A DNA stretch of 64,000 nt, taken from the NCBI GenBank assembly GCA_024516035.1, contig JAMCCL010000015.1, positions 467,157 through 531,156 on the forward strand, written 5' to 3'. This DNA is from Bactericera cockerelli. Lineage: Eukaryota; Arthropoda; Insecta; Hemiptera; Triozidae. The notes beneath the pieces were generated by a model. That model was not told where the DNA came from. It saw only the letters and a list, made by a program, of their open reading frames with translations, and ran no database searches. Below are positions 11,221-21,424 of the stretch, one piece after another. The position numbers and the translations under genes were made by a program. Within the stretch, counting starts at the first letter, position 1. The number at the start of each line of letters is the position of its first letter.

Positions 11221-11305
11221 GTACACAAATAGCTCAGTGGTTAAGCACTCGCTTACGATGCGGAAGGTCCCGGGTTCGAACCCCCGCGCCGACAAAAATA
11301 ATCCT
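11221..11305 (+). mobile_element. tRNA-derived SINE-like insertion, family E
   Basis: Contains TAGCTCAGTGGTTAAGCAC (A box) and GGGTTCGAACCCCCGCGCCGAC (B box and T arm). The 3' acceptor strand is tRNA-like but the 5' strand does not pair with it, so this is not a functional tRNA gene. It interrupts the Helitron helicase. Related pieces lie at 17640-17740, 31490-31540 and 31868-31946. No clean target duplication found. Confidence 0.65.
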
Positions 11306-12052
11306 GTGTACATATACCGTTTCACCTGCTCCAGCCCCTGTGAATATAACTGCCTCGATAGTGTTTTTTTTTAAGGATGTAATTTGAAGCCGCGTGCCGT
11401 TACACAATTTCGGGGGTCTCAGATTTCTTAGTAATATTATTGGTGCTCCAACCTTAAGGCATAGCCGATGGGATGGCAAGCCAGGAGGATTTAGTGTATT
11501 AAGAAATTCGGTTGGGTAATGGATGGCTTCTTCCTCTTCCACAACAGTGTCTACGGATTCGTAAGTTGATAGTTCAGAAGGCATTCTTTTTAATAAGTCA
11601 TTATTAATTTCCAGAGCATTATCATTCTTTGGTGTTAGTATGGCCCTTATCTTTAGCCAAACAGGGACAACAACACTTGGGTCATCTAGATTGGGGTAGA
11701 TAGTGTCTAGGAAGGTGTTGTAATCGACTAATAACTGACAGTGTTCGGTAGGAAATACAATTTTTTTCATTTTGTTCAGGTAACTGTCCATCACCTATCC
11801 GAAGCAAAAGCTTCGAAAAAACGTCTGCATTTTGATCAGCGTGAAGGTGTACACGCATATATTCAACTTTAAAGAAAGAACAGTTATCTGTGGCCACAAA
11901 ATGGATGATTTTAAACATGCCTTCACTTCGTCAGCTCTTGTTCCACGTGGAACAACTGGTAAAGTTTGTCTAAAATCTCCAGACAGTAGCACAGTTTTAC
12001 CACCCATAAGATTTTTAACACCACAAATGTCTTGTAGAGTACGGTCCAGTGT

Positions 12053-12319
12053 TTTTTTTTTTTTTTTTTTTGTGGGGTTTAACGTCGCTTTCAACTGCCA
12101 TGGTCATATCACGACGGGGGTTTTACCCTCCATTCGCAGGAAACTCACAAACCTGCTACTCACATTGACCTCACCCAGCCTGAGTGGGGCCGGGAAAAGC
12201 CAGCGTCACGAGAATTAGAATTTGAATGGTCACCCATCCAAGTCTTAACCTCGCTGGATGTCGCTTAACTTCGGTGTTCTGAAGGGAACCGGTGTATTCA
12301 ACATGCCATCGACGCTGGC
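12053..12319 (-). mobile_element. 5S-rRNA-derived SINE, full length, nested in Helitron
   Basis: On the minus strand the first ~105 nt follow 5S rRNA: GTTGAATACACCGGTTC, GAACACCGAAGTTAAGCG (box A) and CTTGGATGGGTGACC (box C). Then comes a body with AGGCTGGGTGAGGTCAATG and GCGAATGGAGGGTAAAACC, ending in a long poly(A), seen as a T run at 12051-12072. A 13-bp duplication TACGGTCCAGTGT flanks it (12040-12052 and 12320-12332). It interrupts the helicase reading frame within LETLDRT. Confidence 0.92.
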
Positions 12320-12362
12320 TACGGTCCAGTGTCTCTAAGCCAGTTTTATGAGTCATTGTACA

Positions 12363-12571
12363 TCTTAATATATAAATGTCAAAGTCACTGACTGACTGAT
12401 CATCGCTCTACAGCCCAAACCGTAATACCTCGCGAGCTGAAAGTTGGTAGGTAGCTTTGCAATAAGACGGGATTTTTCGAAATTCCCACTACAACAGCTG
12501 CCATTGGCGAAAAAGGATTTTTTGCTTTCACGGCCATGCCTCGGCCCGCAAAGCGGGTGACAGCCCGCTAG
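12363..12571 (+). mobile_element. Non-autonomous Helitron, family 1, nested
   Basis: Starts TCTTAATATATAAATGTC directly after A 12362 and ends GCCCGCAAAGCGGGTGACAG then CCCGCTAG directly before T 12572. Removing it restores the helicase reading frame exactly (VYDE then CTMTHK) without extra bases. This is direct evidence for clean A/T insertion. It is the opposite-strand relative of 5474-5702. Confidence 0.92.
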
Positions 12572-13496
12572 TTCATCATATACGATGAACGTGAAATCCC
12601 TGAGGACTTTGGCCATATCACTTTGCTTTCCAATAATACAGCTTGGTGTATCTACTGAATTTAAATTGAGCGGCAATTTCAAAGCTGAATGAACAGTGCG
12701 GCCTCCTTCTATCAGTGTGGCGGCAATACCGGACGATGCAACAGCAATGGCAATATTTCCATATTTGCGTATTGTAGCTAACAAAAGGTTTATTAAGAAT
12801 GTTTTTCCAGATCCACCTGGAGCATCTAGGAAGAACAAATTATTACCTACAGAATCAAGAGATGAAGTGACGCTCTGAAGTACAGTTTCATACACGTATC
12901 TCTGTTCACTATTGAGTAATGGCACTTTTTCAGAGACGAAAGACCTCATTTGAAACGTGTTGTATGAAATTTCTGCCAAATAAGTTCTGTTGGTAATAAT
13001 GTTCACATTGCTTGCGCATCATCAAGTAACAAACCCATGGCTAGGCATGCAGCATGGAACGTAGGGTATTCAATGCCGCCTACCATTTTGAGGCTTCTGA
13101 ATGAAGTAGGTCCTCGCACTTTATGTAGAAGTAATCGTAGGTAGAAATATTCTGAGTCATTCGGATGTACGGTATAAATTTTACCAAGAACCTGGTCTTT
13201 TTTTACACCCGGATGTCCTGGAACAATTGATCTTTTTTTCCTTCTTTGGAACATGTTGTTTTTCCACACATAAAATGCTGGTACTTCATTATAAAAAAAG
13301 AGTCTTTGCAAATTCATCCTGGTTGCATAGTTGGAAAAACGCCATTAATGTTGTTTTAGGAGGGTTGTCAATTCTCTGTTGGACATTTTCGGTTGTAAAA
13401 ACTACCCTTTGTCCATTTTCAAAGTGGACGGCCAAATGTATGACAGGAGAGTATCTTTCATGAGTCGAAAAACATAGTATTCGCCATCCAGCTTGA

Positions 13497-14094
13497 CCAT
13501 AAGTTGAGAACCCCTATTTTCTTTTAAAATTTGTTTCTTATTATTCCCCTACATCACAAAAAAAGCTGTCTGCCAAATTTCAAGTCATTCGGCTCAACCG
13601 TTTTGAGAATCTTGCAAGATGCTAAAATGTCTACTTTTGTCCATAAGTTGAGGACCCCTGTTATCTTTGAAAAATCCTTTCATAGTAAGCTTCTTCATCA
13701 CTGAAAAAAGTTTTCTGCCTAATTTCAAGTCATTCAGCTCAAACTTTTTGAGAATCTGACAACACTCTAAAAATGACTTATTTTGACCATAAGTTGAGAA
13801 CCCCTGTTTCCTTAAAAAAAAAAATTCGTTCTTAGTACGCCCCTACATCATAAGGGGAAGCTTCCTGCAAAATTTCAAGTCGATCGGCCCAGCCGTTTAG
13901 GCTCTGCGTTGATTATCAATAAATGTTTATTTTTGGCCATAAGTTGAGAACCCCTGTTTCCTTAAAAAAATCCGTTCTTAGTACGCCCCTACATCATAAG
14001 GGGAAGCTTCTTGCAAAATTTCAAGTCAATCGGCCCAGCCGTTTAGGCTCTGCGTTGATTATGAATGAATGTAAATGGATTTTATATATATAGA
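13497..14094 (-). repeat. Four ~145-157 bp tandem units at the Helitron 5' end
   Basis: Units begin at CCATAAGTTGAGAACCCC near 13497, 13641, 13787 and 13937. They contain AAATTTCAAGTC.ATCGGC and GCCGTTTAGGCTCTGCG blocks. The last two units are the most alike. The outermost unit carries the Helitron 5' terminus. Confidence 0.9.
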
Positions 14095-14244
14095 TTAAAA
14101 GGTTTCTACATCAAGAGGTAAACTAGATCTATATTATTATTATTATGAGCAGTGTATAAAATATTGGCCAGTTAGAAGCAAAAATATTGATTTGCAGATC
14201 AAATGATAAATATAATAAAATATTATGTATTGAGCAGTATCTGT

Positions 14245-14400
14245 AGTGGTCGTCGACTGGTGTAGGTAAATTACAAAGTTTGAAAGGTGACCTGGGTTCG
14301 AATCCCGGCTAGGTAGATTTTTTTTTACTCTGTACTTTGGATGTCCGGTATTCTCGTGAGAAAAAAAAAAACAGTAGTTGCTAGTTTGAGTCAACCTCCT
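14245..14400 (+). mobile_element. tRNA-derived SINE, family C
   Basis: Contains GTCGACTGGTGTAGG (A-box region), GGTGACCTGGGTTCGAATCCC (B box) and the family body TAGATTTTTTTTTACTCTGTAC...CTCGTGAG. Compare 16864-17030 and 32300-32470. Confidence 0.75.
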
Positions 14401-15002
14401 ATGACCGTTTAATTTTGAACGAAGTGAGTATGGTTTAACTCGATCAACATTTATTTGTCACAATCTAATTATCCATCTACCTATGTATGAAACGTGATAT
14501 AAGTTGCATTTTTGTCCAATCGAGCTGAAATTTTCAGGGTATATTCCATGGATATTGCTTACCTATTAATTCATAATTATTAAATGTATATCTAGTACAA
14601 TTTCTCACTTCTTCTGTTTATATCTACCGATTGTGCTGAAATGACACCATGTTTAGCAACTCGAAGTTAGGCAAATATATGGGTCAACATTTCTGAACAC
14701 ATAATAATACTTGGCACTTTCATTTCTCTCTTTATTTTACCAAGATCGAATTGGTCATGTACGTAGGTACATAATATAATTAAAATTGTATTGTAAACAA
14801 AACCACGAAACAGAATTGTCCGTTTTTTAACGAGTTCATTACTAATTTTTCAATACAAGGTTAAAACACTAGTTGATTATTAATGAATTATTGTTAATGG
14901 ATTTTAAGATTAAATAGGTATGTTTTTTTCTTCATTATTATAAACTGGTTTAAGTCCCACAAAAGAAGCACCATTTATATCACACCAACCTCATTTTAAA
15001 AC
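14401..15002. other. Intergenic, nothing recognised
   Basis: AT-rich, no coding region or named repeat seen. Confidence 0.5.
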
Positions 15003-15265
15003 GATTGTGACCAGTTGATTGTATTTTGGTTTTAACGTCCTGATTTGAACTAGTCAGGGAACTAGTCAGGGGAGGGTTTTACCCTCCATTCGCTGGGAAT
15101 CGTTCCAGCTACCTACATTTACCTCACCCAGCCTGGAGGGCTGTGATTCCAGACTCACGTGTTTAGAGGGGAAAAAAATATTAGAAAAGCCTGCAACAAC
15201 CGGTAATGGAACTCGAAATGTCTGGACTACGGGCAGTAGTTACAACCATTACGCCACGGAGGCTG
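15003..15265 (-). mobile_element. tRNA-derived SINE, family A
   Basis: On the minus strand: CAGCCTCCGTGGCGTAATGG (A box), a decayed B box, CACGTGAGTCTGG, CAGGCTGGGTGAGG, GATTCCCAGCGAATGGAGGG and AGGACGTTAAAACC. A small internal duplication (AACTAGTCAGGG twice) is present. The body resembles that of the 5S-headed family. Confidence 0.8.
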
Positions 15266-15369
15266 GCCACTGACAGTCTAAATAAAGCATTTATTTGGAT
15301 CAATACTTTGGTATTTTGAATCGTAAATTACGTAGATTTCATTCAAAATTTACAAATAACTACCTACAA

Positions 15370-16000
15370 ATACAGGGCATCCATAAAGTCTCGCCCAAGC
15401 CCGGGTTTCTCGAAAACGACTCAATATATTAAAAAACGCTAAAACCCGTATATCTACACAGCCCCAGTCAGGCTGGAAATGGACCAACTTCAAAATCTTA
15501 AATAGAATGGTGTGTCTTGTGGAATATTGTCTAAAGGTGTCATTGAGACAATTTCATTACAACAAATTTCAGTGAGTTACGACTTGCCGTTCTTGAGATA
15601 CAGGGTCGGACGTCCTGCGTATCCATATATTTTGACGTATAACTTGTTAAACGTAAATTATAGAAAAATGAAATTTGTCGATAAGAACTCCTTATGGCAA
15701 GACCTGTCGAACAATTTATAACTCGACATACACTCTTGATGTTAGTTTCTGGTCGGTTTCGTCAGGCAGCCGGACGAACAAAAAGAAAATTATCGAAAAA
15801 ACAAATCAAGTTTTAACTTGTTCGAAAGGTTTTACCACAAGGAGTTATTATCAACAGACTTCATTTTTCTGGAAGTTACGGTTAACGAGTTATACGTCAA
15901 AATATATGGATATTAGGCAGGACGTCCGACCCTGTATCTCAAGAACGGCACTAGTTCAATATAAATTACCCAACATTTTATATGATTGTCTTATAATATT
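15370..16000. mobile_element. Fold-back element with ~130-bp inverted arms
   Basis: Arms at 15585-15714 and 15818-15950 are reverse complements at roughly 80-85% identity by eye. They share TGCCGTTCTTGAGATACAGG, GGACGTCCTGC and CCATATATTTTGACGTATAA. The outer left part starts near CAGGGCATCCATAAAGTCTC, which resembles ends of some arthropod DNA transposons. Borders uncertain. Confidence 0.7.
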
Positions 16001-16101
16001 ACTGCGTATCACAACAACCTAATAAAAGTCTTTTTTCTTTTATCTGTTGATCACTTTTTATTTCATCTATCAGAGGATTTCATCTAAATCAAAAAGTAGT
16101 G

Positions 16102-16616
16102 ATATCCCCCAAAAAACACTATGTGTAAAAATAGTCGTCAAGTGTTGGAATGATTAAAAAGAACTGATATCAAAAACGTCAATTTTCTATGTGTTGAAGG
16201 AATTATTTCACGTAATAAGTCTCTTGATAATTCAACCAAAATAATAGCCTCACAACAACAATACACCTTTGAGGAAACTTCGATTTGGTAATTTGAGAAT
16301 TTAACCAAAAAATAGCCACACAACAAAACAATGCTCTTGTAAGAACAATGGTTCTGTAATTATGCAACATTGTTCTTACAAGAGCATTGTTTTGTTGTGT
16401 AGCTATTTTTTGGTTAAATTCTCAAATTACCAAATCGAAGTTTCCTCAAAGGTGTATTGTTGTTGTGAGGCTATTATTTTGGTTGAATTATCAAGAGACT
16501 TATTACGTGAAATAATTCCTTCAACACATAGAAAATTGACGTTTTTGATATCAGTTCTTTTTAATCATTCCAACACTTGACGACTATTTTTACACATAGT
16601 GTTTTTTGGGGGATAT
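16102..16616. repeat. Near-perfect long palindrome, 249-bp arms, 17-bp spacer
   Basis: 16102-16350 and 16368-16616 are reverse complements; the only difference I found is near 16315 versus its partner (C against T). The ends are ATATCCCCC and GGGGGATAT. The spacer is GTTCTGTAATTATGCAA. Both arms encode the same short open frame by symmetry, which is not evidence for a protein. It is either a very young fold-back element or an assembly artefact. Confidence 0.95.
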
Positions 16617-16644
16617 AGATTTAAAAGAAATAGATAGGCAGTCG

Positions 16645-16863
16645 CGCTTGACATAGTGTCATTAGTGTGGTAATTCGTTGGTTCAAATCCTTCCCTATGG
16701 ATGATTTTTTCTTTCTTCATTTATTTCAGTGGGTGATTACACTGATCACAGTACAGCACACATGGCAGTTTGAGGGTTAGGTGTTGGAAAATGCTTTAAG
16801 CATTAAATTCGCCCTACTAAAGGTAAAGGCTACTAAAGGGTCTCTTATTATTTCATTGATTAA
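16645..16863 (+). mobile_element. SINE-like repeat, family F
   Basis: Has GTTCAAATCCTTCCC (B-box-like) and then TTGAGGGTTAGGTG.TGGAAAATGCTTTAAGCATTAA and CTACTAAAGG. This body is shared with 37640-37850 and 53870-54085. Confidence 0.7.
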
Positions 16864-17030
16864 GTAGTCACCGTGGCCACGTGAGTTAGAGCGCCAGGCA
16901 TTGCACGCATGGTGACCTGGGTTCGAGTCCCAGCGCAGTAGGATTTTTTCTGCTCTGTGCTTGGATGTTCGGGGTCCACTCATACCTCGTGAGGAAAAAT
17001 GAGTAGCTGCTTTAATGTGAGCACCGACCA
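16864..17030 (+). mobile_element. tRNA-derived SINE, family C
   Basis: Best-preserved C copy: ACCGTGGCCACGTGAGTTAG (A box), GGTGACCTGGGTTCGAGTCCC (B box), then CTGCTCTGTGCTTGGATG, CATACCTCGTGAGGAAAA and GAGTAGCTGCTTTAATGTG. It directly abuts the family F copy. Confidence 0.85.
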
Positions 17031-17371
17031 AGAAAGGATAGAAAATAATTAAATAAAAAGAAGAAGTCCTATAATTCTGTGCTACCCACTGAATATGTGA
17101 TATAATAACACAAAGAACACATATTTATTTATACATTTTATTGATTGTCATGATATATATGTACATCTGGTACATGCATAAATGATACAGGATTCGGCCA
17201 CATTAGATCGGATGAATTTAAAACGACCCTAGTGCACGACAGGCATAAGGAGAGATAAATTTAAAACAGGGACATTGAATTTAACAAATGAGTGCTCCGT
17301 GGGACTGCTCCGTTATTTTTAGCCTGTGCTTCTTTTTCTGTCGTTGGCTTTCTTGTAGATGAGCAATTTAT

Positions 17372-17640
17372 TTAATTAGCATCAGTTGCGGGGACTAATG
17401 GTTTAATTGTGTACATACGGGGTACCACGGAGACCCTAGTATTTTTAAGGTGAGTATTGGACAACCTTTTTTGTTTCGAAGCCATTAAACAGCAGCTAGC
17501 TACTGTAGACGCGTGTGGTCTGGCTTGTAGCTTGCCCATTCCATTGTATATCTCCCCTCTGATAGACGAGAAGTGACACAATACTTTCTAGTTCGGTGCT
17601 GGGTCAACCTGAGCGCATCGGAAGGTATCCCTTACAAACT
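17372..17640. repeat. Interspersed repeat family H, copy 1
   Basis: Shares GTAGCTTGCCC, TCTCCCCTCTGATAGACGAG, AAGTGACACAATACTT and GGTGCTGGGTCAAC with 59460-59610, and in reverse with 21425-21660. Non-coding, origin unknown. It runs into a degraded tRNA-like piece (family E, reverse) at 17640-17740. Confidence 0.65.
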
Positions 17641-17740
17641 CGGGACCTTCCGCATGGCATGTGAATATCTTCACACACTAAAGGGTCCAATGTGGCTGAG
17701 GAATCTTACCACTGGGCTAATCGTATTATTACCTTGTTGT

Positions 17741-18184
17741 TGATTAGGGGGCTATTTGCAAACAAGACGGAAATGTCGAGCTAAAACTAAGACCTTGGGG
17801 AGTTAAGCATGGAGTTTTCCACATCTTGCAGTGTTCTATCCCTGCCCTTGTAGGATCATCTCTTCCCACTCTTCCTTATCTTGATGAAAAGGATGGGGTC
17901 AATGCTTTAAAGTTTTTTTTTTTTTTTTACACTTTATTTTTTTTACAAAACAATCAACTATGAGTTAATGACAATAAAATAACTTGGAAAAATGTACAAA
18001 ATAATAAAGAACAATATTAATTTTTAATTACAATTGTTTTGTAATCCGGGGCGAAGTTAATGCCTTAGGCATTTTCTGCCACTCACTTAAAGTCAGACTT
18101 TTAGAGAGCCCTCTGATTAAAACATTTCTTGCTGCTGTTGCTGTTCATTTATAGCATTTCCAAATTACGTAATTGCGCCAAGCT
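17741..18184. other. Intergenic, nothing recognised
   Basis: Contains an 18-base T run near 17911. Nothing else identifiable. Confidence 0.4.
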
Positions 18185-18345
18185 TAAACTTGGACGGGGT
18201 GGTAATGACCATGATGCCCCAAGCCTGGAGGTCTGTGGTTCGAGTCCCAGGTACGCCAAATATTTATAGTTCGACGAGTTTTATTAACTGTGACATCGTG
18301 ATTATGATTACCTCAAATATGATATTGTAATACTATTATAGAACT
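18185..18345 (+). mobile_element. tRNA-derived SINE, diverged family B
   Basis: CCTGGAGGTCTGTGGTTCGAGTCCC (B-box region; the match lies at about 18225-18249), then a body with AGTTTTATTAACTG and a tail AAATATGATATTG, like family B tails. Confidence 0.6.
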
Positions 18346-18395
18346 TTCACATCAGAAACAGACAGACATCTACGAAATTGTCGGTCTAAAACTTA

Positions 18396-18546
18396 GGGCC
18401 GAATTATGAAACAGGATTAAATATCTAGGATTTGTTAATCCAAGCCACTATCACTTAATGCGCTGTTATTTGTTGAAATTCCTACCCGAGGGCGTGTTAA
18501 GGGATAGTTTAGGATTAATTAATCTAATACTGTTTCATAATTCGTT
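18396..18546. mobile_element. MITE, family K
   Basis: Terminal inverted repeats AGGGCCGAATTATGAAACAG and, at the right end, CTGTTTCATAATTCG, about 20 bp. The internal TGCGCTGTTATTTGTTGAAAT block is shared with 43530-43887. No coding capacity. Confidence 0.75.
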
Positions 18547-19384
18547 TACACAACACACGTGGGATGTCATAATATTAGAACAAATGCGAACATGGTGGAT
18601 TCGTCACACAATTCCGGAAATGTAGCCGTGGCTGCATCGTGTGGATTTAGGGAAATAAAATTAGGGCATTAGGGCACGCTTCAGCTCCCCGCTATGATTC
18701 AGACAAAACACTGGGCGAGAAATGTAATATTATTGTTTTTTATGCTTTCTGGGAGTATCTTGGATTTTTCTAAGCAGAGTGTTAGACGTTCCTATGCATT
18801 AAGAAAAATAAGTTTACAATATTGACAAATCACTTCCTCAATCATTATTCACATACAATCACAACAATTGAGTATGTATGTGAATCAGCAGGATCAGCAA
18901 GTATAGTTGTATACTTCATATGTATTGCCAAAACCTCTGCAAAAAAATACTTTTTTGATGCAGACTAATTTATTATTTACATTTTTATCTCTCTGGAGGG
19001 GGGGGGGGGGGGGCGTTTTATGAAATCCCAAAGGAAAACTTGTATGTATGTTATTTGTGGTGAAGCATAAAGCCTCTTCATATTTTTTTTGTGGGTAGCG
19101 CAGCATTTCTAATAGTGAAATATAAATATAAGTTCTTAGGAAAAACTTATAGTTATACACAACTCTTATATGACTTGCAGCCGTACTTTGCCTTTGGAGC
19201 GTGGTAGGTAGGTCGTATGCCCCTTTGATAATAAAGCCATAATTAGACCCTTAATCTACAAGAGATCTGCACTTTTAAAGCTAAACCAAATTTGAACCTT
19301 TACCAAGTGTTTTCTATCTTCAAATTATTTCGATTTCTAATAGCCTCCTGTACTTTTCGAACTCTATTACATTTACATTAATTT
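18547..19384. other. Intergenic with G homopolymer
   Basis: A G run at about 18998-19013 is the only notable element. No gene supported. Confidence 0.5.
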
Positions 19385-19525
19385 CTTTTTACTCTGGTAA
19401 TGCCGCCACTTACTCATACAAGGAAAAGTAACGACCTTACTCATACAAGGAAAACTTTGTCATGCCCCGATTACGTTTCGAACCTGCGACCTCAGAATTA
19501 GCAAACCGATGTCGAAGCCTTATTT
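19385..19525 (-). mobile_element. tRNA-like SINE piece, family D
   Basis: The reverse strand carries GGTCGCAGGTTCGAAACG (B-box-like) followed by a CATGACAAAG...CTTGTATGAGTAAG tail; the tail piece CCTTACTCATACAAGGAAAA is present twice in tandem. Confidence 0.55.
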
Positions 19526-19734
19526 TAAATATTATACACAAAAAGAACACCATTCCCACCTATGAAGTGATGTGCTGGGATGTAAAAAAAACTTAAAACT
19601 CGTAAAAGCAAGCAATATCAACACCACAATGGTCTGAGGATTACTTTGGAATTGCACAAGTGGTATTCCTTGTGTTTGCAAGTGTGTTATTGGGGCATAA
19701 TATTTTATTTATTATTTGTTTTCATTGTGTATTT

Positions 19735-19862
19735 GTTTTCTTGAGGGGGGAGGGGTCAATGTCACTCTCAACTTCGTGGTTATATCACGACGGGGATTTA
19801 CCCCTCCATTCGCTGAAAACTCACAAACCAGTTACTCAAATTAACCTCACCAGCCTGTTACG
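19735..19862 (-). mobile_element. Truncated 5S-family SINE body
   Basis: Contains TATCACGACGGGG, CCTCCATTCGCTG, AAACTCACAAACC and AACCTCACCAGCCTG in reverse, the body of the 5S-headed SINE. The 5S head is missing. Confidence 0.7.
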
Positions 19863-20341
19863 TTACCCAAGTTACCATAACAATATTAATATCCATCACT
19901 TTAACAACAACATTTTCAATTTTTCAAGTCCTCTTCTTTTATAAGTTAAGGAAGAAACTAGAAAAATTGTTTGGGTTTTATATATAAAAAGTCTACAGTT
20001 ATTATTACTATCATTATTAAAAAAATCAAAAGGTTGTGAATTTTCTCTCACAATCAAAGTTTAATTTTTTGGTCTGGCAAATAACGTAGCAATTATTAAC
20101 GTGTTCCCTGTTGAAGAACTATTTATTCACACTAAAGAGGCCGTAAAAATCATTATTGAAAAACTATTTACATTTTCAATAGAATCAATTTCAGTGGAAA
20201 GCGAACTGTTTTTGTTTATTTCCTATGTAAATTTTTTGCTCAAATCAAGCAACGCCTAGCTTCATGTAAATAAAGTATAGGGTAGACCTGGGCTGTCGGT
20301 CCAGTCTGGCATCATTGGAAAAAATTCAATATTGAAGTAAG
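19863..20341. other. Intergenic, nothing recognised
   Basis: AT-rich, no supported feature. Confidence 0.5.
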
Positions 20342-20360
20342 TGTCTGTGTGTGTGTGTGT

Positions 20361-20429
<69 letters not shown>

Positions 20430-20446
20430 TAGAGAGAGAGAGAAAA
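20342..20446. repeat. (TG)n (AG)n microsatellite
   Basis: About 70 bp of TG/TCTG dinucleotides followed by AG-rich repeats. Confidence 0.95.
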
Positions 20447-20485
20447 GATTGAGAGGGACATAAAATAAATTGTAGTCCTAGTGTT

Positions 20486-20563
20486 GAGGTGAGATTATGA
20501 AACAGTTAAGATAAGCCACTCAGGCCTCAAGGTTCAGTTATTTTATCTGTTTCATAAATCGGC
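20486..20563. mobile_element. Short MITE, family K-like
   Basis: GAGATTATGAAACAGTTAAG at the left mirrors TATCTGTTTCATAAATC at the right. It is about 78 bp and probably a deletion form of the K family. Confidence 0.5.
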
Positions 20564-21044
20564 GAGTAATGTGTGTGGGTCTCTTTTTTCCAACTGAATA
20601 TGAAATGAACGGCATGAGAAAGCTGAGTGATCCAACTTACCCCGCTTTCCATTATGAATTTCCTATAATGAGAACATAGATTTCATCACAACACAATAGT
20701 GAACTTGTTGTATGAATGGAACATAAAATTGCAAACATGTTTTACTGCAATTGTTACTCTCTCTCTCTTATTTTCTGTTCTTTTTCTGCTTCTTCTTCTT
20801 TTTACTGTTCATCTCTCCATATCTTTCCTTCTTATTTTTGATCTTATATAAAAAAAACGTAGGTATTAGGTAGGTGGGTGGTACGCAAATATAATCTATA
20901 TGGCTTTTTTTTTGGCTCAGTATCCAAGCACATTTTATACATATTTGATACCTAATACCTACCCAACATTCACATTTTTTTTTTTTTTTTTACCGTCCAA
21001 ATTCACACATGGTGGATGGATCTGAGTTAAGGAGGGTTGTCCGC
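20564..21044. other. Intergenic; small inverted repeat
   Basis: GTAGGTATTAGGTAGG (about 20860) is mirrored by GATACCTAATACCTACC (about 20948). T runs are present. No gene seen. Confidence 0.45.
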
Positions 21045-21412
21045 CAGCCTCCGTGGTGTAACAGTTATGACTACTGTCCGTCATGAGGTCCAGAGATCAT
21101 GAGTTCACATCCAAGATGGACAGAATTTTCAAAAGTTCTGTTCCCTCCGAACCTGCGCCCAGTCAGTAAATGACGCGTGGAACCTGCGCCAGTCAGTAAA
21201 TGACGCGTGGAACCTCGCCCAGTCAGTAAATAACGCGTGGAACCTGGGCCCAGTCAGTAAATAACGCGTGGAACCTGGGCCCAGTCAGTAAATGACGCGT
21301 GGAACCTGCGCCCAGTCAGTAAATGACGCGTGGAACCTGCGCCCAGTCTTGAGTGACTCAAATAAGGACTTCAAAACCAAATAGAATCAACTGGTCACAA
21401 TAGATCACAATA
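21045..21412 (+). mobile_element. tRNA-derived SINE, family A, with internal minisatellite
   Basis: Starts CAGCCTCCGTGGTGTAACAG, keeps the GAGTTCACATCC box and ends AAAACCAAATAGAATCAACT. The middle of the body is replaced by a tandem array (21150-21352). Confidence 0.8.
21150..21352 (+). repeat. ~30-bp minisatellite, about 7 units
   Basis: Units CCCAGTCAGTAAATGACG then CGTGGAACCTGCG repeat with small variants (TAACG, CTGGGC). It lies inside a SINE body. Confidence 0.95.
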
Positions 21413-21424
21413 GTGTTTACGCGT

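Larger units (their letters stand above)
10732..13490 (-). pseudogene. Helitron PIF1-like helicase, disrupted
   Basis: Fragments in order on the minus strand: 13490-13318 (GWRILCF...NGQRVVFT) and 13317-13003 (YTVHPNDSEYFYLRLLL) are the domain upstream of the helicase. 13006-12572 holds Walker A APGGSGKT and ends VYDE (Walker B start). 12362-12333 resumes with CTMTHKTG. 12052-11870 holds GDFRQTLPVVPRG. 11794-11311 holds SHRLCLKVGAPIILLRN and KLCNGTRLQI. 10979-10732 holds CFAMTINKAQGQTLE and GQLYVAFSRV and stops at TAA. These are superfamily-1 DNA helicase motifs in the order known for Helitron RepHel proteins. Breaks: two clear frameshifts near 11870 and 11790, another near 13317, and insertions at 10980-11310, 12053-12319 and 12363-12571. 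Confidence 0.88.
10646..14094 (-). mobile_element. Decayed Helitron (Rep-less) with nested insertions
   Basis: On the minus strand the element starts A|TCTATATATATAAAATCC at 14094 and ends in a hairpin and CTAG|T at 10646. This is the Helitron hallmark of A/T target insertion without duplication. It carries remains of the PIF1-like helicase (10732-13490). The upstream Rep endonuclease is missing; four ~150-bp repeats of the 5' end sequence occupy that place. It is broken by at least four insertions and several frameshifts, so it cannot move by itself. Confidence 0.85.

Noticed and set aside
11221..11305. A functional tRNA gene
   Set aside because: A and B boxes and the 3' acceptor strand look right, but the 5' acceptor strand does not pair and the same unit is repeated as degraded SINE pieces.
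12200..12319. A real 5S rRNA gene
   Set aside because: Only the promoter-bearing part is conserved; the 3' stem is missing, and a SINE body, poly(A) and target duplication follow.
16138..16580. Two identical 62-codon proteins on opposite strands
   Set aside because: They are the mirrored arms of a palindrome; no family similarity seen.
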